Part shown: positions 26,646-35,243 of the stretch, in pieces
Layout: every line of letters begins with the position of its first letter
Position numbering within the stretch: the first letter of the stretch is position 1
From: Bacillus sp. AFS073361
GTDB lineage: Bacteria > Bacillota > Bacilli > Bacillales > Cytobacillaceae
Direction of reading: 5' to 3'
DNA length: 64,000 nt
Assembly (NCBI RefSeq): GCF_002567005.1
Contig: NZ_NUZU01000019.1
Coordinates: 1-64,000 of the forward strand
Program-made: the position numbers and the translations under genes
Notes under the pieces: generated by a model
Told to the model about the DNA's origin: nothing
The model's database searches: none
The model's input: the letters and a program-made list of their open reading frames with translations, nothing else

Positions 26646-27647
26646 ATGACAACTATTCAAATACCTTTATCTGTCTTAAATTTAGCACCAATTCGAAAGG
26701 GGCAGAACCCAAGTCAAGCGATTGAATCAATGGTGGAACTTGCACAAGCGGTTGAAACAATGGGCTATCAACGTTATTGGATTGCAGAACATCATAATAC
26801 TGCTACACTTGTGAGTTCAGCTACATCTATTTTGATTAAACATGTGTTAGAGCATACCAAAAGCATTCATGTAGGTTCTGGCGGGATAATGCTGCCAAAT
26901 CACTCTCCGCTTGTGGTAGCTGAACAATTTGGCACTCTAGCAACTATCTATCCCGATCGCGTTGACCTTGGACTCGGGCGGGCACCTGGTACAGATATGA
27001 TGACGGCAAACGCCTTAAGACGCTCGAAAAATGATTCAGTTTACACCTTCCCGGATGATGTAAAGGCCTTGCTTACATATTTTGGCCCAGCAGAACAGCA
27101 AAGTTATGTCAAAGCCTATCCTGGTCTTGAAACGAATATACCTATATATATCCTAGGATCTTCAATAGATTCCGCATATTTAGCAGCAAGCTTGGGTCTT
27201 CCGTATGTATTTGCCTCCCACTTTGCACCGAGATACATGGAAGAAGCGATCTCTATCTATCGGAGTCGATTCCAGCCATCTGAATATTTGGATAAACCAT
27301 ATATGATGGTTTGTTTAAATGTTATTGCTGCCGAAACAGATGAAGAAGCCCAATTTTTATCGACAACAATGCAGCAATTTTTCCTCAATGTCGTTCGTGG
27401 GACGCAAAATCCATTACAGCCGCCAGTTGAAAGTCTGGATGAGATTTGGACCCCGATGGAGAAAGAAATGGCGGCAACGAAGCAAAGTGTGACATTAATC
27501 GGAAGTAAGGAAACTGTCCGCCAACAGTTGACAGCATTCCAAGAGAATTATCACGTCGATGAAATCATGGCGGTATCGTATATTTATGACACAGAAAAAC
27601 AAAAACGTTCGTATGAAATATTGAAAGAAGTAGTTGACGGTAGATAA
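26646..27647 (+). CDS. LLM class flavin-dependent oxidoreductase (luciferase-like)
   Basis: Bacterial-luciferase-family monooxygenase, 333 aa. TIM-barrel landmarks: [62 protein letters not shown] and a C-terminal [10 protein letters not shown] segment. It matches the YceB/YtmO-like group of Bacillus LLM proteins, whose substrates are mostly unknown. ATG 26646 follows GGAAAGGA. It is monocistronic with a strong shared terminator. Confidence 0.88.
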   Translation: MTTIQIPLSVLNLAPIRKGQNPSQAIESMVELAQAVETMGYQRYWIAEHHNTATLVSSATSILIKHVLEHTKSIHVGSGGIMLPNHSPLVVAEQFGTLATIYPDRVDLGLGRAPGTDMMTANALRRSKNDSVYTFPDDVKALLTYFGPAEQQSYVKAYPGLETNIPIYILGSSIDSAYLAASLGLPYVFASHFAPRYMEEAISIYRSRFQPSEYLDKPYMMVCLNVIAAETDEEAQFLSTTMQQFFLNVVRGTQNPLQPPVESLDEIWTPMEKEMAATKQSVTLIGSKETVRQQLTAFQENYHVDEIMAVSYIYDTEKQKRSYEILKEVVDGR

Positions 27648-27655
27648 TGAAAATA

Positions 27656-27695
27656 AAAAAGACCAGAAGAGACATTTTATCTCCTCTGGTCTTTT
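27656..27695 (+). terminator. Bidirectional terminator between LLM gene and serC
   Basis: AAAAAGACCAGAAGAGA pairs with TCTCCTCTGGTCTTTTT-like sequence around an AT loop; A- and T-runs on both sides. Confidence 0.85.
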
Positions 27696-27710
27696 TGTTG
27701 TACAGAAATC

Positions 27711-28808
27711 TTAATTATTTTCTGATTGGAATTTAATCATAAACTCTTTGAATGCCTGGCAGGCTTCCACTGGTACCGCATTATAGGCTGATACTCGGCA
27801 TCCGCCAATGGAGCGGTGTCCGTTTACGCCGACAAAGCCTTCCTGTTTCGCTTCCTCAAGGAATTTCTTTTCTAAGTCTTTTGATGCTAAGTTGAATGTA
27901 ATATTCATGAGAGAACGGCTTTCTGGTGTGGCATGACCAATATAAAAACCATTACTAGCGTCGATTGTATCGTAAATTAAGTTCGCTTTTTTCTCATTCA
28001 GCCTCGCAATGGCATCCAAACCGCCCAATTCACACGCCCAGTTTAATACCTCTCCAAGCATATAAATACCAAAAGTCGGCGGTGTGTTATACAAAGAATT
28101 ATTTTTAGAGTGGGTGCTGTACTTTAACATCGTTGGGATATTTGTGTTTGCTTGTTCAAGGAAATCCTTGCGAATAATCACAACGGTTACGCCTGAAGGG
28201 CCAAGGTTTTTCTGGGCACCAGCATAAATGAGCGCAAACTTACTGACATCAATTGGCTTAGACAGAATATCACTTGACATGTCAGCGATTAATGGAACAT
28301 CACCAGTATCTGGGAAGTTCTTCCATTGTGTACCATAAATCGTATTATTTGAAGTTACATGGACATATGCGTCAGATGAATGGTACTGCAATTGATCGAT
28401 GGCAGGAATGCTGCGGTAGCTGCCTTCTTTCGTAGAAGCCGCATGGTAAACTTCACCAAATAGTTTTGCCTCGGTGAAAGCTTTCTCTGACCAAGAGCCA
28501 GTCATGACATATGCCGCTTTTTTACCTGTTTGTAAAAAATTCATCGGTACCATTGAAAACTGAAGACTAGCGCCCCCCTGCAAGAAGAGTACTTCATGCG
28601 TATCAGGAATAGACAGAAGCTCCTTTAAGCTGACAATCGCCTGATTATGTACCTCTTCATAAGCTTTGCTGCGGTGACTAAGTTCCATGACGGACATGCC
28701 CGTACCTCGAAAATCTATTAGTTCTGCCTGAGCTTTTTCTAGAACAGAAATGGGTAATGCAGAAGGGCCTGCATTGAAATTATAAGCACGTTGGACTTGC
28801 AGTTTCAT
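27711..28808 (-). CDS. serC: Phosphoserine aminotransferase
   Basis: PLP aminotransferase of serine and pyridoxal phosphate biosynthesis, 365 aa, converting 3-phosphohydroxypyruvate and glutamate to phosphoserine. Motifs: YNFNAGPSALP at the N-terminus, LFLQGGASLQFSMVPMNF, DMSSDILSKPID and the PLP Lys in IYAGAQKNLGPSGVTVV; the C-terminal VNGHRSIGGCRVSAYNA is typical. ATG 28808 (GGAGTG 6 nt upstream) is preferred over the in-frame GTG at 28817. It is a single gene here, not linked to serA. Confidence 0.95.
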   Translation of the reverse strand: MKLQVQRAYNFNAGPSALPISVLEKAQAELIDFRGTGMSVMELSHRSKAYEEVHNQAIVSLKELLSIPDTHEVLFLQGGASLQFSMVPMNFLQTGKKAAYVMTGSWSEKAFTEAKLFGEVYHAASTKEGSYRSIPAIDQLQYHSSDAYVHVTSNNTIYGTQWKNFPDTGDVPLIADMSSDILSKPIDVSKFALIYAGAQKNLGPSGVTVVIIRKDFLEQANTNIPTMLKYSTHSKNNSLYNTPPTFGIYMLGEVLNWACELGGLDAIARLNEKKANLIYDTIDASNGFYIGHATPESRSLMNITFNLASKDLEKKFLEEAKQEGFVGVNGHRSIGGCRVSAYNAVPVEACQAFKEFMIKFQSENN

Positions 28809-28909
28809 TTTTATCACTCCATTTTTTCTTTTCTATGACTATACCACACATATAAATTTCCGAAAATAATTTTAATTGTGAAATAGTGAATTTTTAAATA
28901 TTTTTTTCA

Positions 28910-28953
28910 AAATAACAAAAAGAAATAGGATGTCATTTCCAAAAATCCTATTT
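28910..28953 (-). terminator. Terminator of the leftward MFS gene
   Basis: On the minus strand AAATAGGAT...ATCCTATTT is followed by CTTTTTGTTATTTT. Confidence 0.75.
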
Positions 28954-28960
28954 CTTCTCA

Positions 28961-30262
28961 TCAGCTTATTTCCTTTATTTTTTGATTACTATGAGACCAG
29001 ATAACGACAGGAATAAGCAAAAGGGAAAGAATTGCTCCAGCGAATGAAAGCCCTGCGTAACTTGTTTGTGCGACCACCATTCCGGATAGGGCTCCCCCAG
29101 AAGCCCCTGCTAAAGCAATTAAGACATCTACCGCTCCTTGGGTTTTGGCACGTGTTGAGGGATGAGTGGAATCGACGATTAATGCAGTCCCACTTATTAA
29201 TCCAAAATTCCAGCCAAGTCCAAGCAAGGAAAGCGCGACGATTAAGAGAAGCATGGAATCTGAAGGAGCGCTGCCTGCTAGTAAGCCCGCCGAAAGAAGT
29301 GTAGCACCAGAAGCGATGGCCATTGCGGTTCGACCGACTTTATCCACGAGAATACCTGTGATGAGAGAAGGAAGATACATCGCGCCAATATGGAAGCCGA
29401 TGACCATTCCAACCTCTCTTAGACCATGACCATGATGTTTCATATAAACAGGTGTCATCGTCATGATTGCGGTCATGACAATTTGCGTTAACACCATAAT
29501 GGTTGCTCCGACAACGATTCCTCGTTTATTCATTGCAAGATTACTAGATTGCTTCTCAACAGGATCACTCTTGTCGATGACCTCCCGATCTGCAAGGGCG
29601 TTGGCAACAATCAAAGGATCTGGCCGTAGAAAAAATAGAAGGACTAATCCTGCCAGTAGAAAGGCTGCAGCCCCTAAAATGAAAGGACCAGCAAGAGCAG
29701 GGACACCAATAGAGATTGCAAATCGGCCCATGACGTCCACCAAGTTTGGTCCTGCCACTGCCCCAAAGGTCGTTGAAACCATGGCGATACTGACAGCGGT
29801 CGCTCGCTGTGTGGGCTTGGCTAAGTCTACCCCTGCATAGCGTGCTTGTAAATTTGAAGCAGATCCCGCACCGTATACAAGGAGTGATGCAAAAAGAAGA
29901 AAGATATTACTAGTAATGGCCGAAACAATGACTCCAACTGCACCAATCCCGCCAGTCAAAAATCCTCCTGCAAGACCAATGCGACGGCCAAATCGTTGGG
30001 AGGCACGACCGATTAGCAGCGCTGCTCCTGCCGAGCCAAACGTTAACAATGCTGCCGGAATCCCTGCATAACTGTCCGTCCCTAACATTTCTTGGGCAAG
30101 GAGTGCACCAACAGTAATACCAGCAGCTAGTCCAGCCCCACCAAAAATTTGTGACATGACGACAATGAGCAATGTCCGGCGATATAACTTTTGCTGCTTT
30201 TCTGGTGAATCGACGTAGTTTTGCAACCAAGCTGGTTTTGAATTTTTTGGATTATTTGACAC
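28961..30262 (-). CDS. MFS transporter
   Basis: Major facilitator protein, 433 aa, about 12 membrane helices. Visible: motif A-like ASQRFGRRIGL between helices 2 and 3, GPNLVDVMG in the first half, a central hydrophilic loop (DREVIDKSDPVEKQSS) and DKVGRTAMA in the second half. The GTG start at 30262 follows AAAGAGG by about 7-8 nt. Probably a drug or metabolite efflux pump by resemblance to Bacillus 12-TM exporters; substrate unknown. Own terminator, no operon partner. Confidence 0.82.
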   Translation of the reverse strand: MSNNPKNSKPAWLQNYVDSPEKQQKLYRRTLLIVVMSQIFGGAGLAAGITVGALLAQEMLGTDSYAGIPAALLTFGSAGAALLIGRASQRFGRRIGLAGGFLTGGIGAVGVIVSAITSNIFLLFASLLVYGAGSASNLQARYAGVDLAKPTQRATAVSIAMVSTTFGAVAGPNLVDVMGRFAISIGVPALAGPFILGAAAFLLAGLVLLFFLRPDPLIVANALADREVIDKSDPVEKQSSNLAMNKRGIVVGATIMVLTQIVMTAIMTMTPVYMKHHGHGLREVGMVIGFHIGAMYLPSLITGILVDKVGRTAMAIASGATLLSAGLLAGSAPSDSMLLLIVALSLLGLGWNFGLISGTALIVDSTHPSTRAKTQGAVDVLIALAGASGGALSGMVVAQTSYAGLSFAGAILSLLLIPVVIWSHSNQKIKEIS

Positions 30263-30399
30263 ACTTAAACCTCTTTCTTTTTAAAGGTTGATATTTGTTT
30301 TTTATTTTAACAAGAAAGAAAAGCAGTTTATATAGAATAGTGTCGAAAAATTCAAAACTTGTTCACGCTTATAATTCATATAATTCCAGTTCTAATCAT

Positions 30400-30780
30400 T
30401 TATTTCTGTTTATACTCAGCATCATATGAATTTTCACCGGCATGAACTGAAAGCAGTGTGTCCGCATAACCAACGAGCCGATTGACCAGTTCATCTGCAA
30501 TCGCGTAGACGAGCAGGTGAGCATCAGGTTTATGTAGCACTGGATCGTCAATAATCACTGTAGTATTAATAAAAATTTCTCGATTTCCGTATAGATTATA
30601 ATGAATCATGGTTTTTCCAGCTGCCCCGCCTGATCGTGGATCTGAGTAGCAGGGCAAGAAAAGATACCACTCTTCAGCAGTTGCAGAACGGAAATTTTTT
30701 GTGAAAGTCATGCCATGGATTACTCGTTCAATTTCTTGTTGTTTCTCGGGTGAAACTGCTTCAATAATTTTGTCTGTCAT
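30400..30780 (-). CDS. Conserved hypothetical protein, 126 aa
   Basis: Soluble protein from ATG 30780, chosen because GAGAGGAG lies 8 nt upstream; the in-frame ATG codons at 30813 and nearby precede that site. No signal peptide or membrane segment. Sequence features include MTFTKNFRSATAEEWYLF and LPCYSDPRSGGAAGKTMIHY. I do not recognise a domain. It is monocistronic and divergent from the DUF1292 gene. Confidence 0.7.
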   Translation of the reverse strand: MTDKIIEAVSPEKQQEIERVIHGMTFTKNFRSATAEEWYLFLPCYSDPRSGGAAGKTMIHYNLYGNREIFINTTVIIDDPVLHKPDAHLLVYAIADELVNRLVGYADTLLSVHAGENSYDAEYKQK

Positions 30781-30895
30781 AATGGTCTCCTCTCGCATTT
30801 TTATTTTGCCCAATTTACTACGGATAGTAAAAACTATAAATTTCCATCTAGCACATTCTTTGTTAAGGGAACAATACTTGTTGAGGTGAGATAGG

Positions 30896-31150
30896 ATGAA
30901 ACGTGATGAACCACGTGATTATATAACGATTCAGGATACCCAAGGGAATCTTAAAGATTATGCTGTTGAAGCATTGTTTGATATGGAGGATGAATCCTAT
31001 GCGTTATTAAAGGCTGAGGATGAAACCATCGTTATGAAAATAGAAGGAGAGGAAGGGAATCAAGATTTAGTGGGTATTAATGATCCTTCCGAAAGTGAAG
31101 CGATATTGGATGCATACCAAATCGCCGTGGAACATGCTCCAGCAGAATAA
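30896..31150 (+). CDS. DUF1292 family protein
   Basis: Small acidic protein, 84 aa (start MKRDEPRDYITIQD, then FDMEDESYALLKAED and NDPSESEAILDAYQ). It resembles the DUF1292 family (YrzB-like) widespread in Firmicutes and of unknown role. ATG 30896 follows GAGGTGAG. A strong terminator follows at once, so it is a single-gene unit. Confidence 0.85.
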   Translation: MKRDEPRDYITIQDTQGNLKDYAVEALFDMEDESYALLKAEDETIVMKIEGEEGNQDLVGINDPSESEAILDAYQIAVEHAPAE

Positions 31151-31159
31151 AACAAAAGC

Positions 31160-31209
31160 AGCGAAAGGTACCTCCAGAAAACCGAGGGCCTTTCGCTTGA
31201 TTTTTTTTC
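31160..31209 (+). terminator. Terminator after the DUF1292 gene
   Basis: AGCGAAAGG / CCTTTCGCT stem with an inner CCTC/GAGG pairing, followed by a run of eight T. Confidence 0.85.
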
Positions 31210-31444
31210 AATAGTAATTAAAACCAAGATAGATGATATAAATGATGATAGCAGTCATTGCGATTATCCAGACAAGAAAAACTGGATTTAATAAATAAGG
31301 ATGTCTTTGTGTGCCTTCATTAATTGGAGTATCAAATTCTCCTGATTTAGTACTTACCATTCTTCCAGTACCCAACGTAACAACTAAACCGATGATTAAG
31401 ACTAACAAGACAATTCCGGCCAAAATCAGATGCCAATTATTCAT
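31208..31444 (-). CDS. Small two-helix membrane protein
   Basis: 78 aa from ATG 31444 (AGGTGGGG upstream; an in-frame ATG at 31498 lies before that site). Helix 1 is LILAGIVLLVLIIGLVVTLG and helix 2 is VFLVWIIAMTAIIIYIIYLG, with a short polar loop between. Family not recognised; a similar two-helix layout occurs in the gene at 38483. The 3' end touches the T-run of the neighbouring terminator. Confidence 0.75.
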   Translation of the reverse strand: MNNWHLILAGIVLLVLIIGLVVTLGTGRMVSTKSGEFDTPINEGTQRHPYLLNPVFLVWIIAMTAIIIYIIYLGFNYY

Positions 31445-31523
31445 GAGAACCCCACCTTTTTTATCATATAATTTGAGAAAATGTGGCGAAATATACATAA
31501 CTAGGTTTAAATTTCTTCAACTA

Positions 31524-31568
31524 AAAAAAAGCTGAAAAAGGGTACATTCCCTTTTTCAGCTTTTTTTA
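31524..31568 (-). terminator. Terminator overlapping the stop codon of the 45-aa gene
   Basis: AAAAAGCTGAAAAAGGG pairs with CCCTTTTTCAGCTTTTT around a short loop; A- and T-runs on both sides make it bidirectional. The TAA of the 45-aa gene lies in the flanking run. Confidence 0.88.
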
Positions 31569-31703
31569 GTTTAGGTCCGTTAATTCTGATGAATGAACCA
31601 ATTGTATATTATGTATACTATCGACTTCCTTAATTTCACAGAATCCTGAAGTGTACTTATAAAGGATTAAATATTTCTTGCCATTGTAAAGAACATACTC
31701 CAT
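31566..31703 (-). CDS. Small conserved-looking protein, 45 aa
   Basis: ATG 31703 with GGAG 6 nt upstream, reading MEYVLYNGKKYLILYKYTSG and ending HSSELTDLN. It has a balanced composition, no membrane segment and a single Cys. Good ribosome site, clean stop and immediate terminator argue for a real gene. I do not recognise a family; the aromatic-rich strand pattern suggests a small beta fold (inference). Confidence 0.7.
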   Translation of the reverse strand: MEYVLYNGKKYLILYKYTSGFCEIKEVDSIHNIQLVHSSELTDLN

Positions 31704-31886
31704 TTTATCTCCATCCCTTGACAATATTTATATTATTTTATATAAGTCGTACAGAGTAATCTATGAAGGTTATTTAAAGATTATGTAAATTTTTTTTGAA
31801 GTTCAAATAGCAGCTCATTCAAGAATATAATCTATTAGAATGATTATGGTAAGATATTGTTGTTAGCATGTTAAGGGGGAAAAATT

Positions 31887-32621
31887 ATGAACAAAAAACC
31901 AGTTATCGGCATTACGGGTGCCTATGTAAAACATAACGAATATATGGAAGGTGTCTATGTGCACCATGATTATCATAAATGTGTTGCTGCCAATGGAGGA
32001 ATACCTGTCATTCTTCCTTACATTAACCCTAAGATGGCAATAGAAACGCTCGCCTTATGCGATGGACTCATTCTCAGTGGAGGAGAGGATGTCGATCCGA
32101 AACTTTTTGGACAGGATCCGCATCCACACTTGGGTCCAACTACACCGGAGCGGGACGTGGCAGAGATTGCGATGGTGAAATACGCGCTTGAAAACAATAT
32201 TCCGATCCTTGCCATTTGCAGAGGCGTTCAGATTTTGAATGTTGCTCTTGGCGGTACGTTAATCCAGGACATCCCGAGTCAAGTCAAGGAACCCATTCAA
32301 CACAACCAGAAAATTGATAGAAGTCGAGATACTCACTGGGTGACCATCGCCACCGATAGTAAATTATTCGAAATGGTCGGTTCTGAACGAGTACGTGTGA
32401 ATAGTCTCCATCATCAAGCCATTGATAAGGTGGCCAATGACCTTCGAGTTGTTGCCCAGTCATCCGATGGGATTGTTGAAGCAGTGGAGTATATCCATCC
32501 AACCACCTTTACGGTCGGTGTTCAGTGGCATCCTGAATCAATGGCGAGTACAAACCATGAAATGAACAATTTATTCAAAGATTTTATTAACAGTATAGTT
32601 AAGGTCCCAGCTTCTGTCTAA
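31887..32621 (+). CDS. Gamma-glutamyl-gamma-aminobutyrate hydrolase family protein (peptidase C26)
   Basis: Class I glutamine amidotransferase-fold hydrolase, 244 aa. The nucleophile Cys lies in ILAICRGVQILNVALGG and the catalytic His/Glu in VGVQWHPESM; GLILSGGEDVDP is also typical. PuuD-like relatives cleave gamma-glutamyl-GABA in putrescine catabolism, but no other puu gene is here. ATG 31887 follows AAGGGGGA. The cysteine desulfurase-like gene begins 24 nt later, so the two are probably cotranscribed. Confidence 0.88.
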   Translation: MNKKPVIGITGAYVKHNEYMEGVYVHHDYHKCVAANGGIPVILPYINPKMAIETLALCDGLILSGGEDVDPKLFGQDPHPHLGPTTPERDVAEIAMVKYALENNIPILAICRGVQILNVALGGTLIQDIPSQVKEPIQHNQKIDRSRDTHWVTIATDSKLFEMVGSERVRVNSLHHQAIDKVANDLRVVAQSSDGIVEAVEYIHPTTFTVGVQWHPESMASTNHEMNNLFKDFINSIVKVPASV

Positions 32622-32644
32622 GGGGAAAGGAATTGAATAACTAG

Positions 32645-33760
32645 ATGGAAAAAATTTATCTTGATTACAATGCCAGTACACCGATTGCTCCTGAAGTAGC
32701 CGCGGCCATGAAGCCATTGTTAGATCAATTTTATGGAAACCCGTCGGCCTTACACTGGGCAGGGTTACCAGTAAAGGAATTATTACATCAAACCCGAGCA
32801 CAGGTTGCGGAATTAATTGGCTGTTCCCCCAGAGAGGTTATTTTTACAAGCGGAGGCAGTGAAGCCAATAATCTTGCATTAAAAGGTTATTTTTTAAAAA
32901 ATCGGCATAAAGGCAACCATATCATTACTTCCAAAATTGAACATCCTGCGATTATGAATCCGTGCAAATTCTTAGAACAAATTGGGGCAAAAGTCACATA
33001 TGTAGACGTTGATCGGAATGGGAAGGTTACACTAGAAGCAATAAAAAACGCAATCATAAAAGAAACCATTCTGATTTCGATAATGCACTCCAATAATGAA
33101 ACAGGTACATTGCAGCCCATTATGGAGATTGGGGAAATAGCTAAGGAACATGGGGTTGCTTTTCATACGGATGCTTCCCAATCGGTTGGAAAAGTTCCGG
33201 TGAATGTGAATGATTTGAAAGTGGATATGCTAACGATTGCCGGCCATAAGCTTTATGCACCTAAAGGAATTGGCGCGTTGTATATACGAGAGGGAATCCA
33301 TCTGGAACCGCTTATCCATGGAGCGGGCCATGAGTTTGGCCTTAGGGCAGGTACCGAAAATACTTTATTAGCGGTGGGCTTAGGAAAGGCCTGTGAGATG
33401 GCTAAACAACACGTAGAAGATTGTGGAATAAAAGAGTTAACCGATTATTTTTGGATGCAATTAAAGGAGAAGTTCGGCAATCAGGTAGTATTGAATGGCC
33501 ATTTGGAGGACCGTCTGCCGAATACTTTGAATGTCAGTTTTGTAAGAAGAGTGGGTCAAGAGATATTGGATGCGATCCCTCAGTTAGCTGCGTCCACAGG
33601 GTCTGCCTGTCACGCGGGAAGTATAGAATTATCCCCAGTTTTAAAGGAAATGGGTGTTTCTGAAGAAGTTGGAATGGGTGCCATCCGTTTTAGTTTAGGA
33701 AGGTATACGACGAAAGATGAGATTGACCAAGTTGTGGATTCGATTAAGGGGATTCTTTGA
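32645..33760 (+). CDS. Cysteine desulfurase-like aminotransferase (NifS/IscS family)
   Basis: Class V PLP enzyme, 371 aa, transferring sulfur from cysteine. Motifs: IYLDYNASTPIAPEV, FTSGGSEANNLALKG, HTDASQSVGKVPV, the PLP Lys K202 in AGHKLYAPKG, GAGHEFGLRAGTENT, and the persulfide Cys C322 in STGSACHAGS. Linked downstream of a C26 hydrolase, with no iscU, sufU or thiI alongside, so the sulfur acceptor is unclear. The ribosome site is weak or distant (AAAGGA 14 nt from ATG). Confidence 0.88.
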   Translation: MEKIYLDYNASTPIAPEVAAAMKPLLDQFYGNPSALHWAGLPVKELLHQTRAQVAELIGCSPREVIFTSGGSEANNLALKGYFLKNRHKGNHIITSKIEHPAIMNPCKFLEQIGAKVTYVDVDRNGKVTLEAIKNAIIKETILISIMHSNNETGTLQPIMEIGEIAKEHGVAFHTDASQSVGKVPVNVNDLKVDMLTIAGHKLYAPKGIGALYIREGIHLEPLIHGAGHEFGLRAGTENTLLAVGLGKACEMAKQHVEDCGIKELTDYFWMQLKEKFGNQVVLNGHLEDRLPNTLNVSFVRRVGQEILDAIPQLAASTGSACHAGSIELSPVLKEMGVSEEVGMGAIRFSLGRYTTKDEIDQVVDSIKGIL

Positions 33761-33832
33761 AAGTCTTACGAATGTAGCTGCTGGTGAACGCTAACATCAA
33801 GCAGGCATGAAAGGCGTGAATTTGTAATAGTT

Positions 33833-34165
33833 GATTGACGACTGACTGTCCTCGTATCGGCTAATATGGGTCGCCATAGGAGTGATTGACGACCGCCGGG
33901 CCTCGTATCGGCTAATATAGTCGCCAATAGGAGTGATTGATGACCGACCGTCGCTTTTTTGTCTCATGCGGGTCGTCAATAGACGTGATTGACGACTGAC
34001 CGACGACATTTCGGCTAAAATAGGTCGCCAATAGCTCCGATTAACGACCGACCTGGCTAGTTTCGTCTCATGCCGGTCGTCAATAGACGTGACTAATGAC
34101 CGACCGGCGTCGTTTTGGCTAATATGGATCGCCAATAGTCCCGATTGACGACCGACCTGGCTCCT
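33833..34165. repeat. Array of six and a half 51/52-bp degenerate repeats
   Basis: Unit starts (GATTGACGACC or close variants) fall at 33833, 33884, 33935, 33987, 34039, 34091 and 34143. Two unit types alternate from the second copy: one with CGGCTAATATGGGTCGCCAATAG, the other with GTCTCATGCGGGTCGTCAATAGACGT-like ends. GACGACC and GGTCGTC within and between units can form hairpins. It is noncoding; frames across it on either strand are artefacts of the period. Confidence 0.85.
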
Positions 34166-34294
34166 TCAAGCAAACTGTGGTCATCTATACCTCCTCCACA
34201 CCTTAGAAGAGTCACAAAATTGAAATTGATTACGAGGAACAGGCACGATGAAAATGGTAAAATAAGAAAATACAGAGGAAGGAGCCAGAATGAA

Positions 34295-34600
34295 ATGAAC
34301 CAAGTAGAAATTATTGCTCGTAGAATACTAGGCTGGAAGTTAAATAGATGGGACAGATGGTTTGATTTTGAAAAGGGGACATTTATACCAGTTTCAGATT
34401 TTCAACCTGAGCAAAATCTCGAGCACGCGATGCTCATCGTAGAAAAATTAAAAGACTTCGGTTTTACCTATACAACCAATGGGAGCACTGAAGTTTGCTT
34501 TAACAACATATGTGAAACGGGCGACACATTAGCTCAAGCCATCAGCAATGCAGCCTTCACCATTGCTGATAATAGTTCGATCGCTGAGGAATGGCTGTAA
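34295..34600 (+). CDS. Small protein with phage ABA-sandwich-like (BC1872-like) domain
   Basis: 101 aa from ATG 34295 (GAGGAAGGAG upstream). An early LGWKLNRWDRWFDFEKG segment is followed by DFQPEQNLEHAMLIVEKLKD and ETGDTLAQAISNAAFTIAD. This resembles the small BC1872-type domain found in Bacillus phages and genomes; function unknown. It stands alone between the repeat array and a strong terminator. Confidence 0.7.
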   Translation: MNQVEIIARRILGWKLNRWDRWFDFEKGTFIPVSDFQPEQNLEHAMLIVEKLKDFGFTYTTNGSTEVCFNNICETGDTLAQAISNAAFTIADNSSIAEEWL

Positions 34601-34611
34601 TAAGTACATAT

Positions 34612-34662
34612 AAAAAGCTTGTAGATTATATCCATATGGATCAAATCCTACAAGCTTTTATT
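34612..34662 (+). terminator. Bidirectional terminator between BC1872-like and GNAT genes
   Basis: AAAAGCTTGTAG / CTACAAGCTTTT stem with a long AT-rich loop containing ATCCATATGGAT. Confidence 0.85.
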
Positions 34663-34666
34663 GCTT

Positions 34667-35194
34667 CTACTTGCTTCGTAACACTGTTATAAAACCGTCC
34701 AAGATCTCATGACTGACCGAAAATCCCTTACGTTTGTAAAATTCCAGCGCGTCATTATTGCCGTTAGAGACAAAGATAAAATAATCCTCGACGTCATCAA
34801 ATTGTTTTAACCACTCCATCGACATCTTGAAAAGTGTAGACCCAACTCCATACTTCCGATACTCGCCCTTAATATAAAATTGCGATAAACAACCAACATT
34901 TGGTCTACGAACTGTAGACATGTCAAAAAAAGTAGCAAAATCATTAGAATAGGTCTCTTTTGGCGAGATATTAGAATAGACGTACCCAACGACTTGTTCG
35001 CCATCCTTCACGATCACGATATAATTATGAATGGCGCTATTAATCGAAGGGACCAGGCGGGTGTCAAAGTTCATGCTGTCAAACAGTTCGGGTGTTATGT
35101 AAGCTTTCGACTTTTGAAAGGCCATTAGTTCATTGCATACATCCCGGCAATATTCTATTTCTTCGTCCGAGATTACATCATATGATAAATTCAT
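34667..35194 (-). CDS. GNAT family N-acetyltransferase
   Basis: Acetyl-CoA-dependent acyltransferase, 175 aa. The acetyl-CoA region YIKGEYRKYGVGSTLFKMSM (motif A, R-x2-G-x-G type) and the C-terminal NDALEFYKRKGFSVS motif B are clear. ATG 35194 follows AAGGAGTGAG. Substrate unknown. It is 49 nt downstream of the HAD gene in the same direction, possibly one transcript. Confidence 0.88.
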   Translation of the reverse strand: MNLSYDVISDEEIEYCRDVCNELMAFQKSKAYITPELFDSMNFDTRLVPSINSAIHNYIVIVKDGEQVVGYVYSNISPKETYSNDFATFFDMSTVRRPNVGCLSQFYIKGEYRKYGVGSTLFKMSMEWLKQFDDVEDYFIFVSNGNNDALEFYKRKGFSVSHEILDGFITVLRSK

Positions 35195-35243
35195 GATTGC
35201 TCACTCCTTATCTCCCATTTCAAAACTGAAAAGAGCTCTCGGT

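Noticed and set aside
26439..26660. 73-codon leftward frame upstream of the LLM oxidoreductase
   Set aside because: No ribosome site, overlaps the start of the rightward gene, and no family resemblance.
33797..34135. 112-codon leftward open frame across the repeat array
   Set aside because: It is made of the 51/52-bp repeats, has no ribosome site and a low-quality composition; repeats make long frames by chance.
33833..34165. CRISPR array
   Set aside because: Spacing is regular, but whole units are similar along their length, with no identical repeat plus unique spacer pattern and no cas genes.
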